A stretch of 64,000 nt of DNA from NCBI RefSeq assembly GCF_030580675.1, contig NZ_JAUQUB010000001.1, forward strand, positions 620,001 through 684,000, written 5' to 3'. This document shows, piece by piece, positions 53,761 through 64,000 of the stretch. How positions within the stretch are numbered: position 1 is the first letter of the stretch; every line of letters begins with the position of its first letter. The notes under the pieces are model-generated. The model was not told where the DNA came from. It searched no databases and saw only the letters and a program-made list of their open reading frames with translations. The position numbers and the translations under genes are program-made. This stretch comes from Antiquaquibacter soli (GTDB lineage Bacteria; Actinomycetota; Actinomycetes; Actinomycetales; Microbacteriaceae).

Positions 53761-55322
53761 CCGCCCTCGTCCCCCTCGTCGTCCTCATCCCGCTGCTCGG
53801 CGCGGCGACCGCGCTCACCCTCGGTCGTCGGCCCCGCGCGCAGCGGATCGTGACGGTGCTGTCGCTCACCGTGGTGCTCGCCATCGGCGCCGTGCTCGTC
53901 TGGGCTGTGGACACGCAGGGCGCGCTCGTCATGGAGGTGGGCGGCTGGGCGGCGCCGTTCGGAATCGTCCTCGTCGTCGATCGGCTCTCGGCTCTCATGA
54001 TCGTCGTCTCGGCTCTCGTGCTGCTCGCCGTGCTCGTGTTCTCGATCGGCCAGGGTCTGGCCGATGGTGACGAGGAGACGCCGGTGTCGATCTACTTCCC
54101 GACCTACCAGATCCTCGCCGCGGGCGTCTTCACGGCCTTCGTCGCGGGCGACCTCTTCAACCTCTACGTGGGCTTCGAGATCCTGCTGGTGTCGAGCTAC
54201 GTGCTCATCACCCTCGGGGGCACCGAGCCCCGCATCCGCGCGGGCGTGACGTACATCGTCGTGAGCCTCGTCTCGTCGATGATCTTCCTCGCCTCGATCG
54301 CCATGATCTACGGCGCGGTGGGCACGGTCAACATCGCGCAGATCTCGGTGCGGATGGCGGAGATTCCCGTCGACGTGCAGATCATCCTGCACATCATGCT
54401 GCTCGTGGCCTTCGGCATCAAAGCCGCGGTCTTCCCGCTCTCGTTCTGGCTGCCGGACTCCTACCCCACGGCGCCTGCCCCGGTCACGGCGGTCTTCGCG
54501 GGCCTGCTCACCAAGGTCGGCGTGTATGCGATCATCCGCACCGAGACGGTGATCTTCCCCGGAACCGAGCTCAATCCGGCGCTGATGATCGTCGCGCTCC
54601 TGACCATGGTCGTCGGCGTGCTCGGTGCAGTCTCGCAAGCCGACATCAAGCGGATGCTCTCCTTCACGCTCGTGAGCCACATCGGCTACATGATCCTGGG
54701 CGTCTCCCTCGGCTCCGCGATTGGCACGGCGGCGGCGATCTACTACATCGTCCACCACATCATCGTCCAGACGACCCTCTTTCTGGCCGCCGGGCTCATC
54801 GAGCGCCAGGGCGGCACGACGTCGATCACGAAGCTCGGAGGGCTTCTGAAGGCCTCGCCGGTGATCGCGGTTCTGTTCTTCATCCCCGCCCTGAACCTGG
54901 GGGGCATCCCCCCGTTCTCTGGCTTCATCGGCAAGGTCGCGCTCTTCCAGGCCAGTGCGGAGCAGGGCACGGCGCTCGCCTTCGTGCTGATCGGCGCCGG
55001 AGCGCTCGTCTCGCTCCTCACGCTCTATGCGCTCATCCGCGTCTGGAACATGGCCTTCTGGCGTCCCGCCGAGGACGTGGAGGGCTACGAGTCGACGATG
55101 CTCGACAACGTGTCGGAGGCTCCGGGCCGCACCGCGGTGAAGGAGAAGCGCGCCATCCCGCGGCTCATGACCGCAGCGACCGCGGGGATGGTCGCCGCCT
55201 CGGTCGCCCTCACCGTCTTCGCCGGCCCGCTCTACGACGTGAGCGCCCGCGCCGGCGACAACCTCGAGGGGCCGGGGCAGTACGTCGAGCTGGTCTTCCC
55301 GAACGGGGGAGCCGATGACTGA
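53757..55322 (+). CDS. mnhD: Na+/H+ antiporter (Mrp) subunit D
   Basis: The 521-residue NuoM/NuoN-like subunit has about fourteen membrane segments and the proton-channel motif FPLSFWLPDSYPTAPAPVTA. It begins at GTG 53757 in a GTGA overlap with mnhC. A glutamate in LYVGFEILLVSSYVLI and the lysine in LTKVGVYAIIR match residues known to be essential in this subunit family. The stop overlaps the mnhE start by eight bases. Confidence 0.92.
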   Translation: MTALVPLVVLIPLLGAATALTLGRRPRAQRIVTVLSLTVVLAIGAVLVWAVDTQGALVMEVGGWAAPFGIVLVVDRLSALMIVVSALVLLAVLVFSIGQGLADGDEETPVSIYFPTYQILAAGVFTAFVAGDLFNLYVGFEILLVSSYVLITLGGTEPRIRAGVTYIVVSLVSSMIFLASIAMIYGAVGTVNIAQISVRMAEIPVDVQIILHIMLLVAFGIKAAVFPLSFWLPDSYPTAPAPVTAVFAGLLTKVGVYAIIRTETVIFPGTELNPALMIVALLTMVVGVLGAVSQADIKRMLSFTLVSHIGYMILGVSLGSAIGTAAAIYYIVHHIIVQTTLFLAAGLIERQGGTTSITKLGGLLKASPVIAVLFFIPALNLGGIPPFSGFIGKVALFQASAEQGTALAFVLIGAGALVSLLTLYALIRVWNMAFWRPAEDVEGYESTMLDNVSEAPGRTAVKEKRAIPRLMTAATAGMVAASVALTVFAGPLYDVSARAGDNLEGPGQYVELVFPNGGADD

Positions 55323-55875
55323 GCTCCGCGGTTCCGAAGTGCGCAAGCGCATCGGCTGGCGCCTCTGGCAGCAGCTCCCCCTGCTCGTCGCGCTCGTCGT
55401 GCTCTGGATGCTCCTGTGGGGCACCGTCAGCTGGATCAGCGTCCTGAGCGGAGTCGTGGTCGCGATCGCCGTGACCCGCGTCTTCTACCTCCCGCCGGTG
55501 GAGCTCTCGGGCCGACTCAACCCGTTCTGGCTCCTCGTCTTCCTCTGCCGGTTCTTCTTCGATGTCGTCGTTGCCTCGTTCCAGGTCGCGGGCCAAGCGT
55601 TCCGCCCGCGCGGTGTGCGATCGAACGCCGTCATCGCGGTGGACCTCGTCACGGTGTCGGACTTCATCACGACCCTCACCGCGATCACCATCTCGCTCAT
55701 CCCTGGTTCGCTCGTGCTCGAGGTGGACCGCGACCGCTCGATCCTCTACCTTCACGCGATCGGCGTCGAGAGCGTCGAGGAGGCCGAGCGGGTCCGGTCG
55801 AAGGTGCTCAGTGTCGAGCGTGCGATCGTTCGGGCCATCGGCTCGGCCGACGATGTGGAGAGGACGCGCGCATGA
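55315..55875 (+). CDS. mnhE: Na+/H+ antiporter (Mrp) subunit E
   Basis: The 186-residue protein has two or three N-terminal membrane segments and a soluble C-terminal part containing LTAITISLIPGSLVLEVD, the conserved core of MnhE. It overlaps mnhD by eight bases and mnhF by four. Its role within the complex is structural. Confidence 0.9.
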   Translation: MTELRGSEVRKRIGWRLWQQLPLLVALVVLWMLLWGTVSWISVLSGVVVAIAVTRVFYLPPVELSGRLNPFWLLVFLCRFFFDVVVASFQVAGQAFRPRGVRSNAVIAVDLVTVSDFITTLTAITISLIPGSLVLEVDRDRSILYLHAIGVESVEEAERVRSKVLSVERAIVRAIGSADDVERTRA

Positions 55876-56186
55876 TCGTCGAGTCCGTGCTGCACTGGAT
55901 GGCGGGAGGCCTGTTCACGGCGGCCGCGGCGCTCGCCCTCGTGCGCGTCGTACGGGGGCCGAGCATCCTCGACCGCATGATCGCGTCCGATGTGCTGCTC
56001 ACGACGCTCATCCTCGTCGTCGGCGCGGAGATGGTCGTCAACGGGCACACCCGCACGGTGCCGCTGATGCTCGTGCTCTCGGGCGTCGCGATCTTCGCGA
56101 CCGTCGCGGTGGCCCGGTACGTCTCCAAGCAGGACCGCGGGGACGGCTCGACCGACTCCGCCCGATCGCCGGGGGAGGAGCCATGA
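55872..56186 (+). CDS. mnhF: Na+/H+ antiporter (Mrp) subunit F
   Basis: The 104-residue subunit has three membrane segments and the conserved stretch RVVRGPSILDRMIASDVLLT. The ATG at 55872 overlaps the mnhE stop by four bases. A polar tail of about 20 residues follows the third segment. A second ATGA overlap leads to mnhG. Confidence 0.9.
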   Translation: MIVESVLHWMAGGLFTAAAALALVRVVRGPSILDRMIASDVLLTTLILVVGAEMVVNGHTRTVPLMLVLSGVAIFATVAVARYVSKQDRGDGSTDSARSPGEEP

Positions 56187-56548
56187 CGCTCGACGACTGG
56201 CTCGACCTCGCCGCTGCCCTGCTTCTCGTGCTCGGCGGATTCCTCTCGCTCGCGGCCGGCGTCGGTCTGCTGCGGTTCCCGGATGCTCTCAGCCGCCTGC
56301 ACGCGGCGACCAAACCCCAGGTACTCGGTCTCATCTTCATCCTCGCGGCCATCGCCCTTGAGGCGCGGAGCTGGTCGACGCTCCTCGTGCTCGCGCCGGT
56401 GCTCGTCTTCCAGATGCTCACGGCGCCGATCTCGGCGCACATGGTCGGTCGGGCGGGCTACCGCACCGGCAACTTCCGCGAGGATCTGCTCGTCACGGAT
56501 GAGCTCGACGAGGCCATCGAGCGGGCGTCGAAGGAGACGGGGCCGTAA
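56183..56548 (+). CDS. mnhG: Na+/H+ antiporter (Mrp) subunit G
   Basis: The 121-residue subunit has three membrane segments, with the family pattern LRFPDALSRLHAATKPQVLG. It ends the Mrp operon. A 69-base gap then separates it from ilvD. Confidence 0.9.
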   Translation: MTLDDWLDLAAALLLVLGGFLSLAAGVGLLRFPDALSRLHAATKPQVLGLIFILAAIALEARSWSTLLVLAPVLVFQMLTAPISAHMVGRAGYRTGNFREDLLVTDELDEAIERASKETGP

Positions 56549-56617
56549 CGGGCGACCCGGTTGACCCCTCTCTTCCGCCCGCGCGAGTGCCTCCCGCGGA
56601 AGCGGTACCCTCGTAAC

Positions 56618-58315
56618 ATGCCGGAAACGCCCGATATCAAGCCGCGCTCCCGCACGGTCACCGATGGAATCGAAGCCACCACCTCCCGCGGAATGCTCCG
56701 TGCCGTCGGCATGGGCGACGCGGACTGGGAGAAGCCCCAGATCGGTATTGCGAGCTCGTGGAACGAGATCACTCCGTGCAACCTGAGCCTCGACCGGCTC
56801 GCGCAGGCGGCGAAGGAGGGCGTCCACTCCGGCGGCGGCTATCCGCTCCAGTTCGGCACCGTCTCCGTCTCCGACGGCATCTCGATGGGCCACGAGGGGA
56901 TGCACTTCTCCCTCGTCTCCCGCGAGGTCATCGCCGACTCCGTCGAGGTCGTCATGCAGGCGGAGCGCCTCGACGGCTCGGTGCTCCTCGCCGGCTGCGA
57001 CAAGTCGATCCCCGGCATGCTCATGGCGGCGGCCCGTCTCGACCTGGCCTCGGTGTTCCTCTACGCCGGCTCGATCGCTCCGGGCTGGGTGAAGCTCTCC
57101 GACGGCACGGAGAAGGACATCACCATCATCGACTCGTTCGAGGCGGTCGGCGCGGTGAAGGCCGGCAAGATGAGCCTCGAGGACGCCAAGCGCATCGAGT
57201 GCGCGTTCGCCCCCGGCGAGGGCGCCTGCGGCGGCATGTACACCGCCAACACGATGGCGTCGGTCGCGGAGGCGCTCGGGCTGTCGCTTCCGGGATCGGC
57301 GAGCCCGGCATCCGCCGACCGCCGCCGCGACTACTTCGCCCACCGATCGGGAGAGGCTGTGGTCGGGATGCTCGAGCGCGGTCACACCGTGCGCGACATC
57401 CTCACGAAGGAGGCGTTCGAGAACGCCATTGCCGTGGGCATGGCGCTCGGCGGCTCGACCAACATCGTGCTCCACCTCCTGGCGATCGCGCACGAGGCGG
57501 AGGTCGAGCTCACCCTCGACGACTTCAACCGCATCGGCTCGAAGGTGCCGCACATCGGCGACCTGAAGCCCTTCGGCAAGTACGTCATGAACGACGTCGA
57601 CCGGCACGGCGGCATCCCGGTGCTCATGAAGGCGCTCCTGGACGCGGGTCTCATCCACGGCGACTGCCTCACGGTCACCGGCAAGACTGTCGCGGAGAAC
57701 CTCGCCGAGCTGAACCCCGACCCGCTCGACGGCCAGGTGCTCCGCACGCTCGACAACCCGATCCACAAGACGGGCGGTCTGACGATCCTCCACGGCTCCC
57801 TCGCCCCCGAGGGCGCGGTCGTGAAGACGGCGGGCTTCGACGCCGAGGTCTTCGAGGGCCCGGCCCGCGTCTTCGAGCGCGAGCGCGCCGCCCTGGATGC
57901 TCTGACCGAGGGCACCATCAACCCGGGAGAGGTCGTCGTCATCCGCTACGAGGGGCCGAAGGGCGGCCCGGGCATGCGCGAGATGCTGGCCATCACCGCT
58001 GCCATCAAGGGCGCAGGCCTCGGTAAAGATGTACTACTCTTGACGGACGGACGATTCTCAGGCGGCACAACCGGCCTGTGCATCGGCCACATAGCTCCCG
58101 AAGCGGTAGACGCAGGTCCTATCGCCTTCGTGCGCGATGGTGATCTCATACGGGTCGATATCGCAGCTCGCTCCCTCGACCTACTTGTCGAGCCAGCAGA
58201 GCTGGAAGCCCGCCGCAACGGCTGGGCTCCGCTTCCTCCGCGCTATACCCGTGGCGTTCTCGCGAAGTACTCGCGTCTGGTGCACTCCGCCGCAGAGGGT
58301 GCCGTGACGGGGTAG
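56618..58315 (+). CDS. ilvD: Dihydroxy-acid dehydratase
   Basis: The 565-residue iron-sulfur enzyme converts 2,3-dihydroxy acids to the keto acids of valine and isoleucine. Cluster cysteines are in [17 protein letters not shown] and [12 protein letters not shown], and the C-terminal half has [12 protein letters not shown] chose the ATG at 56618 because it gives the normal family N-terminus. Codons from about 58021 to 58270 are much richer in A/T-ending forms (GTA, CTA, TCA, ACA, ATA) than the rest of the gene, although the protein stays intact and conserved. Confidence 0.95.
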   Translation: MPETPDIKPRSRTVTDGIEATTSRGMLRAVGMGDADWEKPQIGIASSWNEITPCNLSLDRLAQAAKEGVHSGGGYPLQFGTVSVSDGISMGHEGMHFSLVSREVIADSVEVVMQAERLDGSVLLAGCDKSIPGMLMAAARLDLASVFLYAGSIAPGWVKLSDGTEKDITIIDSFEAVGAVKAGKMSLEDAKRIECAFAPGEGACGGMYTANTMASVAEALGLSLPGSASPASADRRRDYFAHRSGEAVVGMLERGHTVRDILTKEAFENAIAVGMALGGSTNIVLHLLAIAHEAEVELTLDDFNRIGSKVPHIGDLKPFGKYVMNDVDRHGGIPVLMKALLDAGLIHGDCLTVTGKTVAENLAELNPDPLDGQVLRTLDNPIHKTGGLTILHGSLAPEGAVVKTAGFDAEVFEGPARVFERERAALDALTEGTINPGEVVVIRYEGPKGGPGMREMLAITAAIKGAGLGKDVLLLTDGRFSGGTTGLCIGHIAPEAVDAGPIAFVRDGDLIRVDIAARSLDLLVEPAELEARRNGWAPLPPRYTRGVLAKYSRLVHSAAEGAVTG

Positions 58316-58358
58316 CTCCGCGCTCTCCTCACCATTTCCAGTACTAAGGACAACTTGC

Positions 58359-60143
58359 ATGTCAAGCGACCAGGCCCCGAGGCCCAAGTCGACCGCGCCC
58401 GAGATCCTCACCGGGTCGGGCGCGATCCTCAAGTCCCTCGAGCACCTCGGCATCACTGACGTCTTCGGCCTCCCCGGCGGCGCCATCATGCCCTTCTACG
58501 ACGAGCTCATGGCCTCGACGGCCATCCGCCACATCCTCGTCCGCCACGAGCAGGGCGCCGGCCACGCGGCCGAGGGCTACGCCGCCGCCTCCGGCAAGGT
58601 CGGCGTCGCCATCGCGACGAGCGGCCCCGGCGCGACGAACCTCGTGACGGCGATCGCCGATGCCCACATGGACTCGGTACCGCTGCTGGCGATCACCGGC
58701 CAGGTGTTCTCGACGTCGATGGGCACGGACGCGTTCCAGGAGGTCGACATCGTCGGCATCACGATGCCGATCACGAAGCACTCGTTCCTCGTGAGCCGCC
58801 CCGAGGACGTCCCGGCCACGCTCGCCGCGGCGTACCACATCGCGACGACCGGCCGACCGGGTCCGGTGCTCGTGGACGTCACCAAGGACGCCCAGCAGAA
58901 GACGGCGCCCTTCATCTGGCCGCCCAAGGTCGATCTGCCCGGCTACCGACCCGTCATCAAGGCGCACGGCAAGCAGGTTCAGGCGGCGGCCCAGTTGCTC
59001 GTCGAGGCCGAGAAGCCGGTGTTCTACGTCGGTGGCGGAGTCATCCGTGCCGAGGCGTCGGCGGAGCTGCTCGAACTCGCCACCCGCGTGGGCGCGCCGA
59101 TCGTCACGACGCTCATGGCCCGGGGTGCCTTCCCCGACTCGAACCCGCTGCACCTCGGCATGCCGGGCATGCACGGCTCGGTTCCCGCGGTGCTCTCGCT
59201 CCAGGAGTCCGACCTCATCATCTCGCTCGGAGCGCGCTTCGACGACCGCGTCACGGGCAAGCCGAGCGAGTTCGCCCCGCACGCGAAGATCGTGCACGTC
59301 GACATCGACCCCGCTGAGATCGGCAAGATCCGGGCCGCGGATGTCCCGATCGTTGGCGACGCGAAGGACGTGATCGTCGACCTGACCGCGGCGTTCGCCG
59401 AGGCATCCCGCGACCACAAGCCGGACTACTCGGCATGGTGGAAGCGGCTCGACACCCTCCGCAAGCAGTATCCGCTCGGCTACACGATGCCCGACGACGG
59501 GCTGCTGTCGCCGCAGAAGATCATCGAGCGCATCGGCGAGCTCTCCGGCCCCGAGGCGATCTACGCGGCCGGCGTCGGTCAGCACCAGATGTGGGCGGCG
59601 CAGTTCATCAAGTACGAGCGCCCGCACGCGTGGCTGAACTCCGGCGGCGCCGGGACCATGGGCTACTCGGTGCCCGCGGCGATGGGTGCGAAGGTCGCCC
59701 AGCCCGACCGCGTGGTGTGGTCGATCGACGGCGACGGCTGCTTCCAGATGACCAATCAGGAGCTCGCCACCTGCACGATCAACAACATCCCGATCAAGGT
59801 CGCGATCATCAACAACTCGTCGCTCGGCATGGTGCGCCAGTGGCAGACGCTGTTCTACGACGGCCGCCACTCGTTCACCGACCTCAACACGGGCCACGAC
59901 ACGATGATGATCCCCGACTTCGTCAAGCTCGCCGAGGCGTACGGCTGCCTCGCGATCCGCGTGACGAAGGAGGAAGAAGTCGATGCCGCGATCACGCTCG
60001 CCCTCGAGACGAACGACCGCCCCGTGGTCATCGACTTCGTCGTGAGCCGCGACGCGATGGTCTGGCCGATGGTTCCGCAGGGCGTCGGCAACTCGAGCGT
60101 CCAGTACGCCCGCGACCACGCCCCCGAGTGGGAAGAGGAGTAA
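58359..60143 (+). CDS. ilvB: Acetolactate synthase, large subunit
   Basis: The 594-residue thiamine-diphosphate enzyme makes acetolactate and acetohydroxybutyrate. It shows the catalytic Glu64 in [14 protein letters not shown], and the cofactor motif [15 protein letters not shown] with the following [12 protein letters not shown]. The FAD domain lies in the middle. Four bases separate its stop from ilvN. No leader peptide or attenuator is evident in the 43 bases between ilvD and this gene. Confidence 0.95.
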   Translation: MSSDQAPRPKSTAPEILTGSGAILKSLEHLGITDVFGLPGGAIMPFYDELMASTAIRHILVRHEQGAGHAAEGYAAASGKVGVAIATSGPGATNLVTAIADAHMDSVPLLAITGQVFSTSMGTDAFQEVDIVGITMPITKHSFLVSRPEDVPATLAAAYHIATTGRPGPVLVDVTKDAQQKTAPFIWPPKVDLPGYRPVIKAHGKQVQAAAQLLVEAEKPVFYVGGGVIRAEASAELLELATRVGAPIVTTLMARGAFPDSNPLHLGMPGMHGSVPAVLSLQESDLIISLGARFDDRVTGKPSEFAPHAKIVHVDIDPAEIGKIRAADVPIVGDAKDVIVDLTAAFAEASRDHKPDYSAWWKRLDTLRKQYPLGYTMPDDGLLSPQKIIERIGELSGPEAIYAAGVGQHQMWAAQFIKYERPHAWLNSGGAGTMGYSVPAAMGAKVAQPDRVVWSIDGDGCFQMTNQELATCTINNIPIKVAIINNSSLGMVRQWQTLFYDGRHSFTDLNTGHDTMMIPDFVKLAEAYGCLAIRVTKEEEVDAAITLALETNDRPVVIDFVVSRDAMVWPMVPQGVGNSSVQYARDHAPEWEEE

Positions 60144-60147
60144 GCCC

Positions 60148-61709
<1,562 letters not shown>

Positions 61710-61722
61710 TCCGACCCAGTCA

Positions 61723-61763
61723 GAAGGGCGTCGGGGCTTCGGCTCCGGCGCCCTTCGTCGTTT
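61723..61763 (+). terminator. Intrinsic terminator of the ilv operon
   Basis: GAAGGGCG (61723-61730) pairs with CGCCCTTC (61749-61756), with further GGGG/CTCC pairing inside around a CTTCGG loop. The right arm is followed by GTCGTTT. It lies 14 bases past the ilvC stop. Confidence 0.75.
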
Positions 61764-61815
61764 GGGCCCGGCTCCCGCTCGATAGGCTGAGCGAACCCGA
61801 TCGAAGGATGACCCG

Positions 61816-62907
61816 ATGCGCCCGAATCTCCTCCGCCGCGCCGCCGCGACTACCGCGGTCGCCGTCGTTCTCGTCTCCGTCACCGCGATGCCGGCCTCGG
61901 CCGACCCGTGGGATGGCAACGCGATCGACTTCGGTCTGGGCAAGTGGTACCCCACGGTGAACCCCTTCGCCCTGGAAGACGTCGACCTCCGCTACCCCAA
62001 CAGCTCCCTCGAGGTCACCGACCTGTGGGACGGCATGGGGTCCCAGCGCATCACGGCGACCGCCTCGAACATCGACGACGTACCGCTGGACTGCGGCAGT
62101 GCGGCCGACATGGATGTCTCGGTCGACTCCGAGACCGGCGACCTCGTGCTCCAGTGCTCGGTGTACCCGCTCGCCTTCGCCGAGGCGCACCTCTTCGTCA
62201 CGGCGCAGATCCGGATCTACGCGGCCAGCGACCTCATCCGGGTCTCCTCGATCCTGAGCAACATCGGCGAGTCGGCTGTCACGGTCGACGCCGTCACGTT
62301 CGATACGAACTTCGGCAGCGACGGCGAGCTCTGGGGATACCAGGGTCAGAGCGACTCGGTGCTTCCCGTCCCGGCGGCGGAGGACGAGGCGAGTCGAGCC
62401 GCGCTGGTGGGCGCGGGCGCCCAGTGGGCGGTCCACTACCAGGAGTACGACGCTCCGGGCGGGATCGCGTGGGGGGCTGCAGGCGCGAGCACGCCGAGCG
62501 GGCTCAGCGATCTCGACGGAGACGACTACGAGGTGACGGTGGCGCCGTTCTCGATCCCACGAGGCGAGTCGCGGGCCGTCGCCTACTTCGCGCTGTGGAA
62601 TCCGCAGACCCTCATCGACCTGGATTACACGCAGAACGACAACCTGAGCCAGGTGGCGGCCGCTGACGCGCTCGTCACGGCGATGAGCGAGTTCGACTCG
62701 TTCGACGGACGCCTGACCGACGGGCTCGAAGGTCTCGACGTCGTGAACTGGGGGAGCATCCCCGGCGACGCGGAGGAGCCTCCGGCGGCGCCCCAGCTCG
62801 CTGCGACAGGGGCTGACTCAGCGACGGGAGCCCTCGCGGCGCTCGTGCTCGCCGTGCTCGGTGCTGGCGCGCTCATCGCCGCTCGGCGTCGGGCGACCTC
62901 CCGCTAG
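61816..62907 (+). CDS. Surface protein with LAATG sortase signal
   Basis: The 363-residue precursor has a Sec signal (RRAAATTAVAVVLVSVTAMPASA, cleaved after the ASA at about residue 30). The large extracellular part is beta-rich (SSLEVTDLWDGMGSQRI, HLFVTAQIRIYAASDLIRV). The C-terminus ends with PQLAATGADS, a hydrophobic stretch and RRRATSR. LAATG fits the class E sortase signal (LAxTG) of high-GC actinobacteria, so the protein is expected to be linked to peptidoglycan. The body has no family I can name. Confidence 0.75.
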   Translation: MRPNLLRRAAATTAVAVVLVSVTAMPASADPWDGNAIDFGLGKWYPTVNPFALEDVDLRYPNSSLEVTDLWDGMGSQRITATASNIDDVPLDCGSAADMDVSVDSETGDLVLQCSVYPLAFAEAHLFVTAQIRIYAASDLIRVSSILSNIGESAVTVDAVTFDTNFGSDGELWGYQGQSDSVLPVPAAEDEASRAALVGAGAQWAVHYQEYDAPGGIAWGAAGASTPSGLSDLDGDDYEVTVAPFSIPRGESRAVAYFALWNPQTLIDLDYTQNDNLSQVAAADALVTAMSEFDSFDGRLTDGLEGLDVVNWGSIPGDAEEPPAAPQLAATGADSATGALAALVLAVLGAGALIAARRRATSR

Positions 62908-62911
62908 TGGG

Positions 62912-63727
62912 TCAGTCGCCGAGTACGTCCTTGGCATAGGCGTCGCGGACGGCGGGGTCGCCGCCGAGACCGATGTTGTCGCTGCCGGCCCGGTCGTCAA
63001 TCCAGTCCTGCCACGAGAACGGCAGCAGCTTGGAGATGCGCAGCACCGGACCCAGCCCGCGCGGCACGACGACCCAGAATCGCCCGCGCTCGATGGCCCG
63101 AACCGTTGCGCGGCTCACGTCGGCGGCCGACACGGCACCCGTGAGCCGCGGAGGAGTGATGCCCGCACCCATGGCGGTCGTCACGAGGTTGGGCATGACG
63201 ACTGTCACGCGCACCCCCGTCTTCCGCAGCTCGCGGCGCAGGGCGTCGCTGAAGGCGATCACCGCCGCCTTCGTGCCCGAGTAGACGGCGACGCCGGCGA
63301 GAGGCTTGATGCCCGTGGCACTCGCCATGTTCACGAGAGTGCCGCGCCCGCGAGCGACCATGCGCGGAACGACGAGGGCGCTCGCCGTCACGACAGCCGC
63401 ATAGTTGATCGCGATGATGCGCTGCTGCGCGTCACCCGCCTGTCCGACGAACGGCCCCGTCGGCATGATCCCGGCGTTGTTGATCCAGAGGTCGATGGGG
63501 CCGATCTCGGTCTCGATGCGCTCGATCGCCTCAGCGAGGAGTGCAGCATCCGTCACGTCCAGCCGGATCGGGGTCGCGGCTTGCCCGAGTTCCGTCGCCG
63601 TGGCCGTCGTCGCGGCGAGGTCGAGGTCGCCGATGACGACTCGGTAGCCCTCGGTGATGAGGTCCTGCGCAAGCTGGCGTCCGATGCCGCGGGCGGCGCC
63701 CGTGATGACGGCGAGAGGAGGGGTCAT
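62912..63727 (-). CDS. SDR family oxidoreductase
   Basis: The 271-residue classical short-chain dehydrogenase shows TGAARGIGRQLA (cofactor loop), NNAGIMPTG, the catalytic serine in NMASATG, and YSGTK (Tyr and Lys). It is NAD(P)-dependent; the acidic residue after strand 2 (GDLDLAA) favours NAD. I chose the ATG at 63727, which overlaps the upstream stop by four bases (ATGA), so it is coupled to the partial gene before it. It converges with the surface protein gene. Confidence 0.9.
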   Translation of the reverse strand: MTPPLAVITGAARGIGRQLAQDLITEGYRVVIGDLDLAATTATATELGQAATPIRLDVTDAALLAEAIERIETEIGPIDLWINNAGIMPTGPFVGQAGDAQQRIIAINYAAVVTASALVVPRMVARGRGTLVNMASATGIKPLAGVAVYSGTKAAVIAFSDALRRELRKTGVRVTVVMPNLVTTAMGAGITPPRLTGAVSAADVSRATVRAIERGRFWVVVPRGLGPVLRISKLLPFSWQDWIDDRAGSDNIGLGGDPAVRDAYAKDVLGD

Positions 63728-64000
63728 CGCTGCACGTCCATTCCGAAGATGATCGAGGCGTCGCGGATGGCGGCGCTGAAGAAGGGGGAGCGCCCCGCGA
63801 GAAAGCCCAGCGGCCCGGCGGGGTCGAAGGTCCAGGATGCCTCGAGCGCGCACACCCGACCGACGGCGTAGTTGCGCGACACCGTCCGTCGGCCCTCCAG
63901 GGTCTGCAGTGTCGTGAGCGGGAGCTGCGTCATCCCGGGCAGGATGCGGCGGCCGTAGCTTGCGTCGATGGAAGCCGTGGTTCCCATCGACATCTGCACT
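63724..64000 (-). CDS. Partial gene, C-terminal 91 residues, unrecognised
   Basis: The reading frame enters from the right edge of the window and ends at a TGA at 63724-63726, overlapping the SDR start by four bases. The visible part includes GTTASIDASYGRRILPG, RTVSRNYAVGRVCALEAS and GPLGFLAGRSPFFSA. I do not recognise the family. Close coupling to the SDR suggests a shared pathway, perhaps lipid or alcohol oxidation, but the N-terminal part is needed to name it. Confidence 0.55.
   Translation of the reverse strand, partial: VQMSMGTTASIDASYGRRILPGMTQLPLTTLQTLEGRRTVSRNYAVGRVCALEASWTFDPAGPLGFLAGRSPFFSAAIRDASIIFGMDVQR

Noticed and set aside
58040-58070. Internal promoter for ilvB from TTGACG within ilvD
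   Set aside because: No -10 sequence is found at a usable distance, so only the codon-usage anomaly is reported.

Overview
The window is high-GC DNA (about 70 % by eye) from an actinobacterium, most likely a member of the Microbacteriaceae. Supporting signs are a PdtaS-type histidine kinase next to a WhiB1-type iron-sulfur regulator, an Rv3235-family gene, frequent GTG starts, ATGA gene overlaps, a fused MrpA/B antiporter subunit and an LAATG-type sortase signal. No rRNA, CRISPR array or intact prophage is visible. No stretch longer than about 300 bases lacks a gene.

Layout. Positions 1-9300 look like core chromosome: a lipoprotein, a MarR-GNAT fusion under a long palindrome, an RraA-like protein, an Rv3235-family protein, an excisionase-type HTH protein, an orphan SAF/CpaE-like pair, PdtaS, small membrane proteins, WhiB1 and a Bcp peroxiredoxin. 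At 9333-9405 lies tRNA-Lys(CTT). A degenerate integrative element of about 3.9 kb sits in its 3' half, bounded by identical 42-bp repeats (9366-9407 and 13245-13286). It carries a DNA methyltransferase with a nuclease-like tail, a divergent protein resembling abortive-infection C-termini, a coiled-coil membrane protein and a truncated integrase whose HxxR arginine is a proline.

Positions 13300-17650 hold a membrane protein, an acyltransferase, an ABC exporter and a GntR regulator. Positions 16893-28113 form a catabolic locus: a sugar-type ABC importer, a Gfo/Idh/MocA oxidoreductase, a second GntR paralogue, a copper amine oxidase, a double-SIS protein, a BadF-type kinase and an aldehyde dehydrogenase. 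The combination suggests uptake and breakdown of a sugar-amine conjugate. Positions 28556-29659 hold an AbiEi/DUF559-like gene flanked by two 44-bp palindromes of the same 15-14-15 design in opposite orientation.

Positions 31581-38407 form a second amine locus: an ethanolamine-type permease, a glutamine-synthetase-like ligase, a gamma-glutamyl hydrolase, an aldehyde dehydrogenase, an SDR and a FadR-type regulator. Together they fit a gamma-glutamylated amine route. Then follow small membrane proteins, an ion transporter, a TetR-controlled MMPL-YhgE operon (the MMPL protein carries a degenerate ABC-ATPase domain), CorA, a DM13 protein, otsAB, a six-gene Mrp antiporter operon, the ilvD-ilvB-ilvN-ilvC branched-chain amino acid cluster, an LAATG-anchored surface protein, and an SDR that overlaps a gene leaving the window.
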